Assembly (NCBI RefSeq): GCF_014197245.1
Contig: NZ_JACIFF010000001.1
Span: 186,001-250,000, forward strand
Length of the DNA: 64,000 nt
Direction of reading: 5' to 3'
DNA from: Neolewinella aquimaris
Lineage (GTDB): Bacteria > Bacteroidota > Bacteroidia > Chitinophagales > Saprospiraceae
Made by a program: the position numbers and the translations under genes
Shown: in pieces, positions 1 through 10,059 of the stretch
Layout: each line of letters begins with the position of its first letter
Position numbering within the stretch: position 1 is the first letter of the stretch
Notes under the pieces: generated by a model
What the model saw: the letters and a program-made list of their open reading frames with translations, nothing else
Told to the model about the DNA's origin: nothing
The model's database searches: none

Positions 1-108
1 GTCGCGTGGATACCGAAAAATTCAGTCTGCGGATAGAAATCTAGACCAGCGGTAAATACTATATATTGGCCTTTGTCACCAATGATTACCCCATTAAACT
101 CAAAGGTT

Positions 109-2559
109 ATGAGAATTTCCCTACGCCGCGTCCTCTTCGGATGGTTAGGTCTATTTGTACTGCTAAGTGCAGCCCTACAGGGCCAGGACCGCGATACCAT
201 CCTGGTAGATTTCGGGAGCGACCTATCGGCCACCCCCTGGAACAACGTCACCGATCCGGTGGCGGGCACGATCGAGCGGTTGCTTAACCGGCGTGGAAAC
301 CTGACGACCTACGGGATTGCCGTCACCGATCCCTTCAATAACGTTAACACGGGGGGGACAAAATCTCCGGACGCAAGTACGGGATTGCCGGCCACCGCGA
401 GTGGGGACAGTTTCTTCGGGAACGTGACGACATTCGGGGGACAGGTGCAACCTACGGGGGCGGTCCAACTGCGAAAATTGCGGACCGATAAAGAATACAC
501 GCTGTCCATCTTTGCCTCCCGTGTGGGTGCTAATGATAACCGGCAGGCGAGCTATGCGCTGGCCAGCGATACCAAGGACACCCTATACCTGGACGCCTCC
601 GAGAACACCGACCAACTCGTAACCATTACGCTGCGGCCGGCGGCCGATTCGACCATTACCATCACCGCCGCGCCGGGTCCGGATAACGATAACTCTGCCG
701 GGTTTTACTACCTGGGCGCACTAGTCGTCACTTACGATGCGGAGGACGCGCCGCCGCCCCCGCCCCCGCCGGTGGGTGAAGACGTCGCCGATACGGTCCT
801 GGTGGATTTTGGTGGGTCGAGCCTTTCCGCCGCCCCCTGGAACAACGTAACCGACCCCCAGGAAGGAAGCATTGCGGACCTGCTCAACTCCTCCGGCTTT
901 CAGTCGGGATTCGGTATTTCGGTTTTCGATCCCTTTAACGGCATCAATACGGCCGGAACGGTTAATCCCGATCCTGCGCTGGACTTCCCGGGATCCGCCA
1001 CGGGCGACAGCTTTTTCGGAAACGTGACTGAGTTCAGCGGACAAATCCAACCTACGGGTGGCGTCGAACTCACCGGCCTCGATCCCGAAGTGGAGTACAC
1101 CATGGAACTGTTTGCATCGCGCAACGCCTCCGACAACCGGGAAACCACGTACGCCCTCGCCGGAGCGACCAACGACACGGTGTACCTCGATGCCGCGTCC
1201 AATACCGATGAAGTCGCGACCGTCACCCTACGACCCGACGCGGAGGGCAAGATCCAAATCACCGCATCGACGGGACCCAACAATACCAATAGTGCTGGTT
1301 TTTACTACCTGGGCCTGCTGCGACTGACCTACCCCAACCAGGCTCCGGCCGGCGGTGCTTCGCTCTCCCTGCTTAGCCCGAACGGCGGTGAATTCTGGCA
1401 GGCGGGCAAGCAGCCAACCATCCGGTGGTCGTCGCGGAACCTCGCCCGGGTGGTGCTTGAATATTCCGAGAACGCCGGCCGCTCCTGGTCGACCATCGAC
1501 ACCGTCGTGGGGGCCAGCGGTGCGTACGCCTGGACGGTGCCCAATACGCCGACCGACTCGGCGCTGGTCCGCATCCTCTCCGACACCCTAACCGACAGCA
1601 GTGACGATTACTTCACCATTTCCAGCGACACCACGAGTTGCCGCATCGTGGTACTGGGGTCTTCTACCGCGGAGGGTACCGGTGCCTCCACTCCCGATAG
1701 CGCCTGGGTCAACCGGTACGCCCGCTCGCTGGAGGGGGATACCCGCTTCGAAGTGATCAACCTCGGGCGGGGTGGGTACACCACCTATCACATTTTACCT
1801 ACCGGTTCCACGATACCACCTGGTGTGAATATCGTACCCGACGTCACGCGTAACGTCACCAAGGCCCTCTCGTTCGATCCATTCGCCATCATCGTCAACA
1901 TGCCCTCTAACGACGCGGCCAATAACTTCCCTGTCGCCGATCAATTGAGCAACTTCGCGAACATTGTCGATGCAGCGAATGAGGAAGGCGTGAACGTTTA
2001 CGTCGCAACCACCCAGCCCCGCAACTTCACCAACACGGCGCAGGTAGACATCCAGCGGGAGGTGAGGGACTCGATCCTCGCCCGCTATGGAGAACGCTCG
2101 ATCGACTTCTGGACCGGCCTGGCAGCGGACAACGGCTTCATCCTCGACAGCCTGGACAGCGGCGACGGAGTACACCTCAACGACGGCGGCCACCGCATTC
2201 TCTTCGAGCGCGTCAGGGCACTGCAATTGGATACCCTGTCGTGTGGTGAGCTGATCAATTCCGTCACCAACCGCATCATACCCCTACAGGGAGTAAGTGT
2301 ATTCCCCAATCCGACCAACGGGCAGGACCTTCGCCTTGGGATCAATTTGCCCCCGGCCGGGCAACTTACCGTGCAACTGTTCGACGTCCTGGGCAGAATT
2401 CGCTTCCAGCAGGAGGCAAGTACCGTGAGAGGAGAAACCTTCCGCTTACGCATTCCCGCTGAGGGCATTCGCCGTAACGGGACCGAAGAACCGCTCTTCG
2501 TCGTGGTGACCGTGCGTGGCGACAGCGGCATCAGCCGTAGTGTAACAACCGTTTTTTAA
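109..2559 (+). CDS. Secreted SGNH/GDSL-type hydrolase with duplicated N-terminal domains and T9SS type A tail
   Basis: Probable cell-surface or secreted esterase of about 816 residues. I chose the ATG at 109 because a typical signal peptide (basic RISLRR, then a hydrophobic stretch ending near LQGQ) starts there; the ATG at 73 would add 12 unrelated residues. Two homologous domains follow (about 25-210 and 227-409), each opening with an ILVDFG/VLVDFG strand and APWNN/TPWNN and ending in SAGFYYLG, joined by a seven-proline linker near 214. An Ig-like segment starts at SPNGGEFW (about 421). The SGNH core begins at VVLGSSTAEG (about 514, Ser nucleophile) and ends at GDGVHLN (about 684, Asp/His pair). 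The last 85 residues, beginning VFPNPTNG, look like a T9SS type A sorting domain. Substrate unknown. The gene is convergent with the metalloprotease downstream. Confidence 0.85.
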   Translation: MRISLRRVLFGWLGLFVLLSAALQGQDRDTILVDFGSDLSATPWNNVTDPVAGTIERLLNRRGNLTTYGIAVTDPFNNVNTGGTKSPDASTGLPATASGDSFFGNVTTFGGQVQPTGAVQLRKLRTDKEYTLSIFASRVGANDNRQASYALASDTKDTLYLDASENTDQLVTITLRPAADSTITITAAPGPDNDNSAGFYYLGALVVTYDAEDAPPPPPPPVGEDVADTVLVDFGGSSLSAAPWNNVTDPQEGSIADLLNSSGFQSGFGISVFDPFNGINTAGTVNPDPALDFPGSATGDSFFGNVTEFSGQIQPTGGVELTGLDPEVEYTMELFASRNASDNRETTYALAGATNDTVYLDAASNTDEVATVTLRPDAEGKIQITASTGPNNTNSAGFYYLGLLRLTYPNQAPAGGASLSLLSPNGGEFWQAGKQPTIRWSSRNLARVVLEYSENAGRSWSTIDTVVGASGAYAWTVPNTPTDSALVRILSDTLTDSSDDYFTISSDTTSCRIVVLGSSTAEGTGASTPDSAWVNRYARSLEGDTRFEVINLGRGGYTTYHILPTGSTIPPGVNIVPDVTRNVTKALSFDPFAIIVNMPSNDAANNFPVADQLSNFANIVDAANEEGVNVYVATTQPRNFTNTAQVDIQREVRDSILARYGERSIDFWTGLAADNGFILDSLDSGDGVHLNDGGHRILFERVRALQLDTLSCGELINSVTNRIIPLQGVSVFPNPTNGQDLRLGINLPPAGQLTVQLFDVLGRIRFQQEASTVRGETFRLRIPAEGIRRNGTEEPLFVVVTVRGDSGISRSVTTVF

Positions 2560-2634
2560 TCCGTCATCCAATTAGGGCGGGGACGCAGGAGCGCAGAACA
2601 CGAAGAGTAGCCGGCAAATTAGGTAAGCGCCGGG

Positions 2635-5600
2635 CTACCTCTTTATCACGCGCAGGGTCTCCTCCCCGTAGTGGAGCAGGTACAGTCCGGCCGGTAGTCC
2701 AGCTGTCGTAATCCGGGTCCGTTTCGGACCGGACTCGACGCCGATCGATGAAGAGAGGTCACGCCCCTGGGCATCGTAGAGTATCGGTAGGCCGGTCGTG
2801 GTGGTCGACGGCAGCACGTCGAAGTAATCGACAAAGGGATTCGGATACACGGCGAGTCCGGATTGGTGGACTACCGTCCAGGCGACGGTGATCACCGACG
2901 AAAAGTGGTTACTGCCGTCGTAGTCCACCTGGCGAAGCCGGTACAGATTGGTGCCGGATACAGGTTGGGAATCGAGGTGACGGTAGGTAGCCAGCTGATT
3001 GCTGGAGCCCGCGCCGGATACCCGGCCGATATCCTGCCACTGCTTACCGTCGGACGATCGCTGGACGTCGAAATAGTCATTTTGCGTCTCCGAGGCTACT
3101 GACCAGTGCAACCCAATACCTCCGGAGCGGGGCGTGCCGGTGAAGGATAACCATTCAACCGGAACGACGGCCTGGGCACCGACCAGGCTCATGGAGCGGG
3201 AATTGTCGCTCAAGCGCCGGCAGCCTCCGGCATCATCCATCACCACCGTAGTCAATTTGTTACCCACCCAGCCCCTGGGCTTAGTAGAAACCGGGTACGC
3301 GATGCCGTAAACCCGATAGTTGCCCGCCGTGAGCAGCGAGAAATCCGCGGTCGAGCTCACCGCCCTGATGTCTTCCCCTTCCTCCTGCGCTACGGCAAGG
3401 TAGGTGTAGTCGTAACCGGGGGCGGGCGCGAGGTCCTGAATCCACTTGTTTCCCTCGGGGCTTCCTACTACCTGGATGGAGTAGTCCAGGGGATTCTCAT
3501 CACGGACCGGGTGATTCTTATCGTACGTAGAGACGGTTAGTACATATTTCTTGCCCGCGACCAGGGGGGCAATCACGTCGTGGTGATAGATTCCATTGCC
3601 GAACATCGAATTGATCCACGTCGCGCAGCCATTTTCCGGATCGAAGCTTTCCTCATAGATCGTTATGCCAAGGTATTCGCGACGGGAAGTGACCGCAAAT
3701 CGGAAGTCCCCACTTTCGGAGGGAACGATGGTATGGTGGTCGACCGGAAGATCGATCGCAACCTTAGTGCAGCCACTGTACAGTTCCTTACCCCGCCGGT
3801 AGGCGTAGCCGGTGTACTGCTCACCTAAATTCCCGCTTATCGATAGCTGATCCACCGTTTCACCAACCGTGCTGAGTTCAAGCTCGGTGTCGCGACTGCC
3901 TACTTCCGCCGAAATATACTCCTGGGGGTAGATGTTGGTCGCGGAGGCTGTACAATTCTCATTGTATACTTCACGCAGGTTCCGGTCCACGGCATAAAAT
4001 GTCTGACACGGCGTGTCGGAACAGATGAGCCGAAACCGCAGCCGATCCGTCGTCGGTACCCCCGCGGGGATCTGTAGGTTGGCCGTTCCGTCCGCATAGG
4101 CCACGGTGCCCAGTGAGTAGGCATAAATGTCGGAGTCGTTCAGGGCCATCTCAACGGTGACCTGCCCGCAGAGATCTTCGGAGCCGTTCGGGTCCCAGGA
4201 AAAGGTATATGCTTCGCCCGGAACCAGGGGGGCGGTCGAGGCGGGACCATGAAACACGAGCGGGCCGCTCTGGTCGACGTTTACGGTCACGGATTCCGTT
4301 GCCATGCCCCCGGCTCCCGGATGGTTATCGCGGACCGTCAGGGCGAACGTCATTACGCGGGCTACTTCGGGGAGTACCTCGAACTCGGTCGATTGGCCGG
4401 AGGGATTACTAGGAAAGCGCCGGACGGGGTCCGTTGAGGCGGGGTAGGAGCGGAAGAGCGGTGCAACCTCGCTCATGCCAGCGGTAAGGTTGTCCAGCCC
4501 AGCTTCATTAAGGGTCGCTCCCTGAGAAACGGTACCGGCGCCGTCTTCGTCGATTTGTTCCCACGAATACGTCAGTCGGTCGTCGACGTCCGTATCGGAG
4601 GCCGATCCGCGCAGGAGAAAGGGGGTGCCGCTTGGAATGGTGGTGTTCGCACTGCAGGGGTTGGCGTTCACCTGCGGTGGAGAATTATTGCTGTTGGTCT
4701 CCTGGGCGCAGGCTTTCTGCTCCAGGTAGGCCAGCATCTGTGCGATAGAGAACTGATGGAAGTAACTACTGGTCACCGGATCGTAAGGGACGTTGTACGC
4801 TGAGTTACAGAGGTTGGCGTAGCTCAGCAGGGTCGTACCGCTACCGATCTCTACCGCCGAGGACCCGGAAATATTTGCCGACGTACAGTTGGTACCCGCT
4901 CCGTTAAAGGTATGGGTACCACCCAGCATGTGGGCTAATTCGTGACTAACCATTCGTTTCCAACCGATAGAGGTGTTGCTGTACGATCCGCTCCATCCGC
5001 CGGCTTTGTAGGGTCCGTCCTTACCATCTGGTTCGTTGGGGGTAGACGAGCCATAAGCCTTTGGAATCAGATCGTTGTCACACAGGACGCCCACATAGGC
5101 CGAGCCGCCGCTGTTCCAGCCGCCATCACTTGCCCACTGGTGAAACACCATTCCGACGTCATAGGAGGCGTCCGGAAAATTATCGGCGATGACCTCAGCG
5201 GCCTGGTTGACCCGACGGTCGCCGCCCATCTGATCGGGTTGAAAGGGGTCCGTATCCGGATCCTCGTAGATTTTCGGGTCGACGAGGGTAAAGGTGACGG
5301 CTAGGTCGTTTTCAAAGATTAAATTAAGGAAAGAAACGGTTTGTACGATGGTTGCGCGTGCCTGCGCTACGTTCGCGCCGTTTCCCGCATAGAACTCCCC
5401 GGTCGCCGCTACTGCCAGACGATAGGTGCGTTTGAACTTTCCGTTCGTATTGTTCAACGTAGAGGAACGAGATTTACTCAGCAGGGTACCAAGCGGGGTA
5501 GGGGAGGAAAGTGTTTCCGTAGCACACGTACGTTGATCGGCACCCTCCTCGATTGGCGTTGCATGGGCCACCGCACGAAGCGTCAAATCCTGGCCCGGAA

Positions 5601-5943
5601 GGCTAGTGCGACGCAGGGAGAGCCACTCGCCCCGGTATTCGATGTCGCCGAGAACTTGCGTATCAGCCAGGGTGACGGCTCCGCGGAGTCCCTCGTTCGC
5701 CACCCGAAAGGTATAAATATCGGGTGCCGCCCGGGTCAAATCGGCCGACATGACGTTGACCTCCTGTAAATTCAGGTGAACCGTGGTACCGTCAGGAAGG
5801 GTAGTGGGAATGAGTTGACCCGCGCGTACGGGAGTGGAGTGTCGCTCGGGGGAATCCGGCTGGCGGTGTTGCTGGGCGAATAGTAAGCCGGTAAACAACA
5901 CGCATGCCGCCACCCCAAGTAAGGAGCGTAAACTATTGTTCAT
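2635..5943 (-). CDS. Secreted reprolysin-like zinc metalloprotease with T9SS type A tail
   Basis: A 1102-residue exported protease. The signal peptide is MNNSLRSLLGVAACVLFTGLLF followed by AQQ. The zinc site HELAHMLGGTH lies at about residues 334-344 and matches the HExxHxxGxxH signature of metzincins of the M12B/reprolysin type, common in Bacteroidota T9SS cargo. About 130 residues of propeptide-like sequence precede the catalytic domain. PKD- or cadherin-like beta domains follow (about 420-560), then further beta-rich repeats, and the end (VYPNPFVDYFDVLP through TTAGLPAGLYLL) is a type A sorting tail. Its role is likely extracellular protein degradation. It is a single gene facing the SGNH hydrolase gene, with 75 bp between the two stops. 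No substrate can be inferred. Confidence 0.88.
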   Translation of the reverse strand: MNNSLRSLLGVAACVLFTGLLFAQQHRQPDSPERHSTPVRAGQLIPTTLPDGTTVHLNLQEVNVMSADLTRAAPDIYTFRVANEGLRGAVTLADTQVLGDIEYRGEWLSLRRTSLPGQDLTLRAVAHATPIEEGADQRTCATETLSSPTPLGTLLSKSRSSTLNNTNGKFKRTYRLAVAATGEFYAGNGANVAQARATIVQTVSFLNLIFENDLAVTFTLVDPKIYEDPDTDPFQPDQMGGDRRVNQAAEVIADNFPDASYDVGMVFHQWASDGGWNSGGSAYVGVLCDNDLIPKAYGSSTPNEPDGKDGPYKAGGWSGSYSNTSIGWKRMVSHELAHMLGGTHTFNGAGTNCTSANISGSSAVEIGSGTTLLSYANLCNSAYNVPYDPVTSSYFHQFSIAQMLAYLEQKACAQETNSNNSPPQVNANPCSANTTIPSGTPFLLRGSASDTDVDDRLTYSWEQIDEDGAGTVSQGATLNEAGLDNLTAGMSEVAPLFRSYPASTDPVRRFPSNPSGQSTEFEVLPEVARVMTFALTVRDNHPGAGGMATESVTVNVDQSGPLVFHGPASTAPLVPGEAYTFSWDPNGSEDLCGQVTVEMALNDSDIYAYSLGTVAYADGTANLQIPAGVPTTDRLRFRLICSDTPCQTFYAVDRNLREVYNENCTASATNIYPQEYISAEVGSRDTELELSTVGETVDQLSISGNLGEQYTGYAYRRGKELYSGCTKVAIDLPVDHHTIVPSESGDFRFAVTSRREYLGITIYEESFDPENGCATWINSMFGNGIYHHDVIAPLVAGKKYVLTVSTYDKNHPVRDENPLDYSIQVVGSPEGNKWIQDLAPAPGYDYTYLAVAQEEGEDIRAVSSTADFSLLTAGNYRVYGIAYPVSTKPRGWVGNKLTTVVMDDAGGCRRLSDNSRSMSLVGAQAVVPVEWLSFTGTPRSGGIGLHWSVASETQNDYFDVQRSSDGKQWQDIGRVSGAGSSNQLATYRHLDSQPVSGTNLYRLRQVDYDGSNHFSSVITVAWTVVHQSGLAVYPNPFVDYFDVLPSTTTTGLPILYDAQGRDLSSSIGVESGPKRTRITTAGLPAGLYLLHYGEETLRVIKR

Positions 5944-6134
5944 AGATAGGGTAAGGTGTAACCTAATTTTTCAGAAAGACGCCGCATTAAATAACGGGAC
6001 GTGCACAATATATTTAAAAGTGTTAAAATATATGGTCCCGGCGTGCCATTTTCTCTGAATCGCAATAGGTCCGCTACATTGCTTATTCCTAGGTTGAAAG
6101 TTAATGTAGACGCGGCGTGGATGGCAAATCTGCG

Positions 6135-6142
6135 TACCTTCG
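6135..6142 (+). promoter_or_regulatory. -7 promoter element TACCTTCG
   Basis: TACCTTCG fits the Bacteroidota -7 consensus TAnnTTTG/TAnnTTCG. It ends 4 nt before the GTG at 6147, which argues for that start and against the ATG at 6117 and implies a leaderless mRNA. Confidence 0.5.
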
Positions 6143-6146
6143 GACC

Positions 6147-7235
6147 GTGAGTTTTGCCAGCAATACCCTCGATCTTGTTATTATCGGACGCTCGATCCTG
6201 AGCAGCTACGCCAACCCGACGGCGGAACTGTACCGGGGGCTGATCAATGAATTGGCGCACCACGGTCACCGAACCACCTTCCTTGAGCCCGTTGACCCGA
6301 ACAGCGTCGCCCGCCGCGATCTTCTGCGCTCGCCCTACTGCGAAGTATGGACGTACAGCGACGTGGAAATCCTACTGGAAGAATACCTTCCCGCGATTCA
6401 GTCGGCCGATCTGGTTATGCTGGGTTCAGGAATCCCCCAGTCGGACCGCATCGCCAACTGGATCATCGAAGAAGCTCGGGGAATCACGATATACTACGAC
6501 GCCGATCTGGCCCGCACCACCAGTAGCCTGGCTGCCGGTATCCCCTGCGATACCTGTTTGTCGCGCGATGTGATCCGATCCTTCAACCTCTACTTATCCA
6601 CAACCGGTGGTCCGGCCCTGGAGAGCCTGGCCCATACGTACGGAATTAGGTGCGCACGGCCGCTGTACGAGAGCATCGATCCCTTTTCATATTACCGTAT
6701 GGATATCGATAAATCCTATGATCTTGGATTCATCGGAAATTTCAAATCGGAGCGGACCGCCTTGATTGACGCACTATTGCTTTCGCCGGCCCGTACCACT
6801 CCCAATCGTCAATTCATCCTGGCCGGAGATGGCTATCCGGCCGGTCACGCCTGGCCGCAGAACCTGACGTACTTGGAGCACCTTCCGGATACCAATCACG
6901 TTGACTTTTACAATCGCCAATCCTGCACCCTTATCCTCGGTCACGACGATCGCCGTAGATTAGGTTACACACCTTCCCGCCAATTGCTTGCGGCGGCGGC
7001 CTGCGGCGTGCCGGTACTCACCCGCGAGTGGTCCGGACTCAGTGATTTTTTCGAATCTACGCGGGAACTCTTCTGCGTGGAAACCGAACAGGACGTTTTG
7101 GACGTGCTCTACGGTACGGAAGAGTCCGTCCGGCGTAAGGTTGGCAACTGCGCCCGGCAGCGCGTCCTCGAGGCGCACACTACGGCACACCGCGCGCAGC
7201 AGTTGCTGGCGTACTGGGAAGAAGTGGCGGACTAA
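6147..7235 (+). CDS. CgeB-like glycosyltransferase
   Basis: A cytoplasmic protein of about 362 residues resembling the CgeB/DUF3880-type glycosyltransferases (GT-B fold). The N-terminal half opens with a Rossmann strand (LDLVIIGRSILSSY). The C-terminal half holds LGFIGNF, the strand FILAGDGYP, and the block GYTPSRQLLAAAACGVPVL, which corresponds to the nucleotide-sugar binding region where CgeB proteins have S.R.fE..acG. An ATG at 6117 would add ten residues, but a promoter box overlaps that stretch, so GTG at 6147 is preferred. It ends convergently with yaaA, overlapping it by 4 bp. Acceptor and donor sugars are unknown; surface polysaccharide or glycoprotein modification is plausible. Confidence 0.72.
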   Translation: MSFASNTLDLVIIGRSILSSYANPTAELYRGLINELAHHGHRTTFLEPVDPNSVARRDLLRSPYCEVWTYSDVEILLEEYLPAIQSADLVMLGSGIPQSDRIANWIIEEARGITIYYDADLARTTSSLAAGIPCDTCLSRDVIRSFNLYLSTTGGPALESLAHTYGIRCARPLYESIDPFSYYRMDIDKSYDLGFIGNFKSERTALIDALLLSPARTTPNRQFILAGDGYPAGHAWPQNLTYLEHLPDTNHVDFYNRQSCTLILGHDDRRRLGYTPSRQLLAAAACGVPVLTREWSGLSDFFESTRELFCVETEQDVLDVLYGTEESVRRKVGNCARQRVLEAHTTAHRAQQLLAYWEEVAD

Positions 7236-7993
7236 CTACGGGTGTACACCCAGTCGTTTTCCGTGCTCATCTCGGCATTGTAGAGGTACCCGTTCACGTC
7301 GAGGTCCCGCAGGGGTTCGGCATCGGTGATTCCTTCCAGGGTGATGAGTCGAGCCATTTTGCCCCTCGCCCGCTTTGCGTTGAAGGCGATGACTTTGTAC
7401 TTCTCGTCCCGCATCTCCTTAAAGTGAATAGTAAGCAGGCGCCCTTCGATCCGGTCGGGCTGCAGGCTGCGGGAGTATTCCTGACTTGCGAGGTTCACCA
7501 CGAGCCGGGAAGGATCACCGGCTAAATCGGCATTGACCAGCTTAGTGATCCGGTCGCCCCAGAAGGAGTAAAGGTCCTTTCCCCGCCGGGTCGGAAGCCG
7601 GGTGCCCATTTCCAGGCGGTAAGCCTGCATTAAATCGCTGGGTCGCAGGAGTCCGTACAGTCCAGACAGAATCCTGATTTGCCGGTTGGCGAATTCAAAC
7701 TCCTGTGGGCTAAATTCCCGCGCGTCCAGTTCCCGATAGACGTCCCCCCAAAAGGCTAATCCGGCGGGTTTGGCATTCTCCCGCGTAAAGGGGAGCGAAA
7801 ATTCCTGAAAGCGTAGCAAATTTTCCTCCGCCAACGTATCGCTGATGGACATAAGGTTGGCCAGTGCCCGCTTGGACTTTCGGCGGAGCGACTTTATCAG
7901 TTTTTCGGAATCTTCCAGTAGTCGGGGTTGGGTCGCCCCCACCTCCACCGGCGACATATCCAGGGTCTTGGCGGGGGATAATAAGATGAGCAT
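7232..7993 (-). CDS. yaaA: Peroxide stress protein YaaA (UPF0246/DUF328)
   Basis: A 253-residue protein matching the YaaA family over its full usual length. It opens MLILLSPAKTLD and holds FWGDVYRELDA, LYGLLRPSDLMQAYRLEMG and VVNLASQEYS, all family landmarks. In E. coli YaaA lowers intracellular free iron during hydrogen peroxide stress and has been reported to bind DNA. It is cytoplasmic with no signal peptide. It lies 3 bp downstream of hscB on the same strand, so it is probably co-transcribed with rseP and hscB; the link to iron-sulfur assembly through HscB is suggestive. Confidence 0.92.
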   Translation of the reverse strand: MLILLSPAKTLDMSPVEVGATQPRLLEDSEKLIKSLRRKSKRALANLMSISDTLAEENLLRFQEFSLPFTRENAKPAGLAFWGDVYRELDAREFSPQEFEFANRQIRILSGLYGLLRPSDLMQAYRLEMGTRLPTRRGKDLYSFWGDRITKLVNADLAGDPSRLVVNLASQEYSRSLQPDRIEGRLLTIHFKEMRDEKYKVIAFNAKRARGKMARLITLEGITDAEPLRDLDVNGYLYNAEMSTENDWVYTRS

Positions 7994-7996
7994 GTA

Positions 7997-8506
7997 TTAA
8001 ATTTTCTCCCGCAGGCGCAGCAGGTATCTCCGTTTTAGGTAGTAGTCTTTGAGGGCCTCCAACTCTGCCTCCGTCACGGTATCGTCGTCGTAATTTTCCA
8101 TGATCGGCCCAACTTCCCGATCCAAATCGGCCTCCAGTTGATCGATCAGGCCGGTGACCTTTACGCGCACGCTAGGATCATCCTCGAAGTCCAGTTCCAT
8201 CAGGGCTTCGTTCACTTCCATGATCTCGAGCAGAAAGTCCTGGGGCACCTGGTTAGATCCCTCGGGACCGAGTACCTGTTTCAGTTCCAGTAGGTGCCGT
8301 AGCCGCTGGTCGTCGTCCGAAAGGATGCGGTACCCCTGGTTGTTAATGGTACTTTGTTCGAGCACTTCGTCCTGCACCCCGGCGGCTTCCAGGGTGTGGA
8401 AGTCGGGATGAAACCGTTTACTGTTGGAGTAAAATGCTTTTTTCAGTGCCGCCCGGTCGAGGGTGGGGGAGGGCCGGAGCCCGAAGAAGGAGAAGTAATC
8501 CGTCAT
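7997..8506 (-). CDS. hscB: Fe-S cluster assembly co-chaperone HscB
   Basis: About 169 residues. The N-terminal J domain carries the invariant HPD tripeptide at residues 33-35 (RFHPDFHT), and the C-terminal helical domain (NEALMELDFEDDP to the end) is the part that binds the scaffold IscU in the family. HscB delivers IscU to the Hsp70 HscA and stimulates its ATPase. I start it at 8506, where ATG shares one base with the rseP stop (TAATG), rather than seven codons upstream inside rseP; this arrangement implies translational coupling. No hscA or iscU lies in the window. Confidence 0.85.
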   Translation of the reverse strand: MTDYFSFFGLRPSPTLDRAALKKAFYSNSKRFHPDFHTLEAAGVQDEVLEQSTINNQGYRILSDDDQRLRHLLELKQVLGPEGSNQVPQDFLLEIMEVNEALMELDFEDDPSVRVKVTGLIDQLEADLDREVGPIMENYDDDTVTEAELEALKDYYLKRRYLLRLREKI

Positions 8507-9849
8507 TATCCGTTGATCCAGCGCCAAATGTCCAGGCCGTTAGCTAATACCACCAGACCGAGTACAATCACAAATCCGACCATCGTAGCGCGTTCCATGA
8601 AGGTATCGCTCGGCTTACGACCGCTTACAACTTCGTAGAGCAGGAACATAACGTGTCCCCCGTCCAGCGCCGGGATGGGGAGTAAGTTCATGAAGGCCAG
8701 GATGAGCGACAGGGAAGCGGTCATGTACCAGAACCGTTCCCAGTTCCAAGTTTTGCCGAACATGGATCCGATGCTGGCGAAGCCTCCCAGGCTCTCGGTC
8801 ACCTTGATGTTACCGGCAAACATCTGCCCGAAGGCCTTGAACTGGTCGCTGAGGAAGTTCACCCCCTGATTGACACCAGCGGGAATGGATTCAGCGAAGG
8901 AGTATTCCTGACGCTCCGTATCGTAGAAGTAATCAGGGCCGGCGGCGGCAACCAGCAGCTGTCCCGCTTCAGTAAGCGTTACGGAAACCTCACGAACGTC
9001 CTCCTGGTCCTTTTTTCTGACGCCAAGGACTACGGTCTCCCCTCCGCGACCCCGAACCGCCTCGGTGTATTGATCGAAGAAGGGGGTAGGAGTTCCGTCG
9101 ACGCTGACGATCCGGTCTTCGATGAGCAATCCGGCCTCATCCGCCGGTCCTCCCTTCTGGACTATGCCGACCACGAAGGGCATGCGGGCCGTAAATAGCC
9201 GGGAATTCTTGTTCTCGTAACGGGTCAACAGATCTACCCACTTCGGGTCGACTTCCACAGTCGTTGGTTGATCGTTGCGATTGACCTCGATTTGCCGGGC
9301 GTTGTTGATGGCAATTTCACGCAACACGATTCGATCGTTAAATCGCTCGAAGGGGACGTCGCCGACGCGAATGATCTTGTCGCCGTTTTGCAGCCCGATC
9401 TCCTGGCCAAGGCTGTCCACGGCAATCCCGGCAGTGATGTTGTCCGCCGGAAAGTACTCCTCGCCGTAGCCGAACAGCACCATGGCGTAGATGAAAAATC
9501 CGAGGATGAAATTGACCGTAACGCCTCCCAGCATGATGATGAGTCGCTGCCAGGCTGGCTTAGACCGAAATTCCCAGGGTTGGGCGGGTTGGTCCATTTG
9601 CTCCTTGTCGAAACTCTCATCGATCATGCCGCTGATCTTTACGTATCCCCCGAGGGGCAGCCACCCGATGCCGTATTCGGTCTCGCCAATCTGTTTTTTA
9701 AACAGGCTGAAACCCGGATCGAAAAAGAGGTAGAACTTTTCTACACGCGTACCGAAGAGGCGGGCCGGAATAAAGTGACCGAACTCGTGCAGCACGATCA
9801 AAATGGAAAGGCTAAGGACCAGCTGTCCGACAGTAATCAAGGTATCCAT
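8506..9849 (-). CDS. rseP: RIP site-2 metalloprotease RseP
   Basis: A 447-residue inner-membrane zinc protease of the M50 family. The first membrane segment holds HEFGH (residues 21-25, HExxH), and the C-terminal membrane segment holds PIPALDGGH (Asp near 396, third zinc ligand). Two PDZ-like domains lie between, one opening near LGQEIGLQNGDKIIRVGD and one near GIVQKGGPADEAGL. Family members cleave anti-sigma factors within the membrane to release extracytoplasmic sigma factors and also clear signal-peptide remnants. It heads a probable rseP-hscB-yaaA operon. A TAACTTTA box sits 4 nt before the ATG. Confidence 0.93.
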   Translation of the reverse strand: MDTLITVGQLVLSLSILIVLHEFGHFIPARLFGTRVEKFYLFFDPGFSLFKKQIGETEYGIGWLPLGGYVKISGMIDESFDKEQMDQPAQPWEFRSKPAWQRLIIMLGGVTVNFILGFFIYAMVLFGYGEEYFPADNITAGIAVDSLGQEIGLQNGDKIIRVGDVPFERFNDRIVLREIAINNARQIEVNRNDQPTTVEVDPKWVDLLTRYENKNSRLFTARMPFVVGIVQKGGPADEAGLLIEDRIVSVDGTPTPFFDQYTEAVRGRGGETVVLGVRKKDQEDVREVSVTLTEAGQLLVAAAGPDYFYDTERQEYSFAESIPAGVNQGVNFLSDQFKAFGQMFAGNIKVTESLGGFASIGSMFGKTWNWERFWYMTASLSLILAFMNLLPIPALDGGHVMFLLYEVVSGRKPSDTFMERATMVGFVIVLGLVVLANGLDIWRWING

Positions 9850-9853
9850 GCGG

Positions 9854-9861
9854 TAAAGTTA
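9854..9861 (-). promoter_or_regulatory. -7 promoter-like element TAACTTTA before rseP
   Basis: On the minus strand TAACTTTA matches seven of the eight positions of TAnnTTTG. It ends 4 nt before the rseP ATG, so transcription would begin at or very near the start codon. Confidence 0.4.
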
Positions 9862-9989
9862 GAAGCCCGGAAGTAACACGGGATCGGATTATTAACCGGT
9901 ACGTCTGTTGATGGTTGAAATTTGCCGCGATCCGCACCGCCGTGCCCCACCAAATTGAAGGATCTTCGCGGGGGGCGTCGCAAGTTTTT

Positions 9990-9997
9990 TACATTTG
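9990..9997 (+). promoter_or_regulatory. -7 promoter element TACATTTG before exbB
   Basis: An exact TAnnTTTG match lying 62 nt before the ATG of the ExbB-like gene. It is the likely promoter of the ExbB-ExbD-ExbD operon. Confidence 0.5.
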
Positions 9998-10059
9998 CAG
10001 CCACTCGCTCGACATATCCCGCGTCCGGGCGACGTTAAGCAAGCGCTAAAGCAACCCTG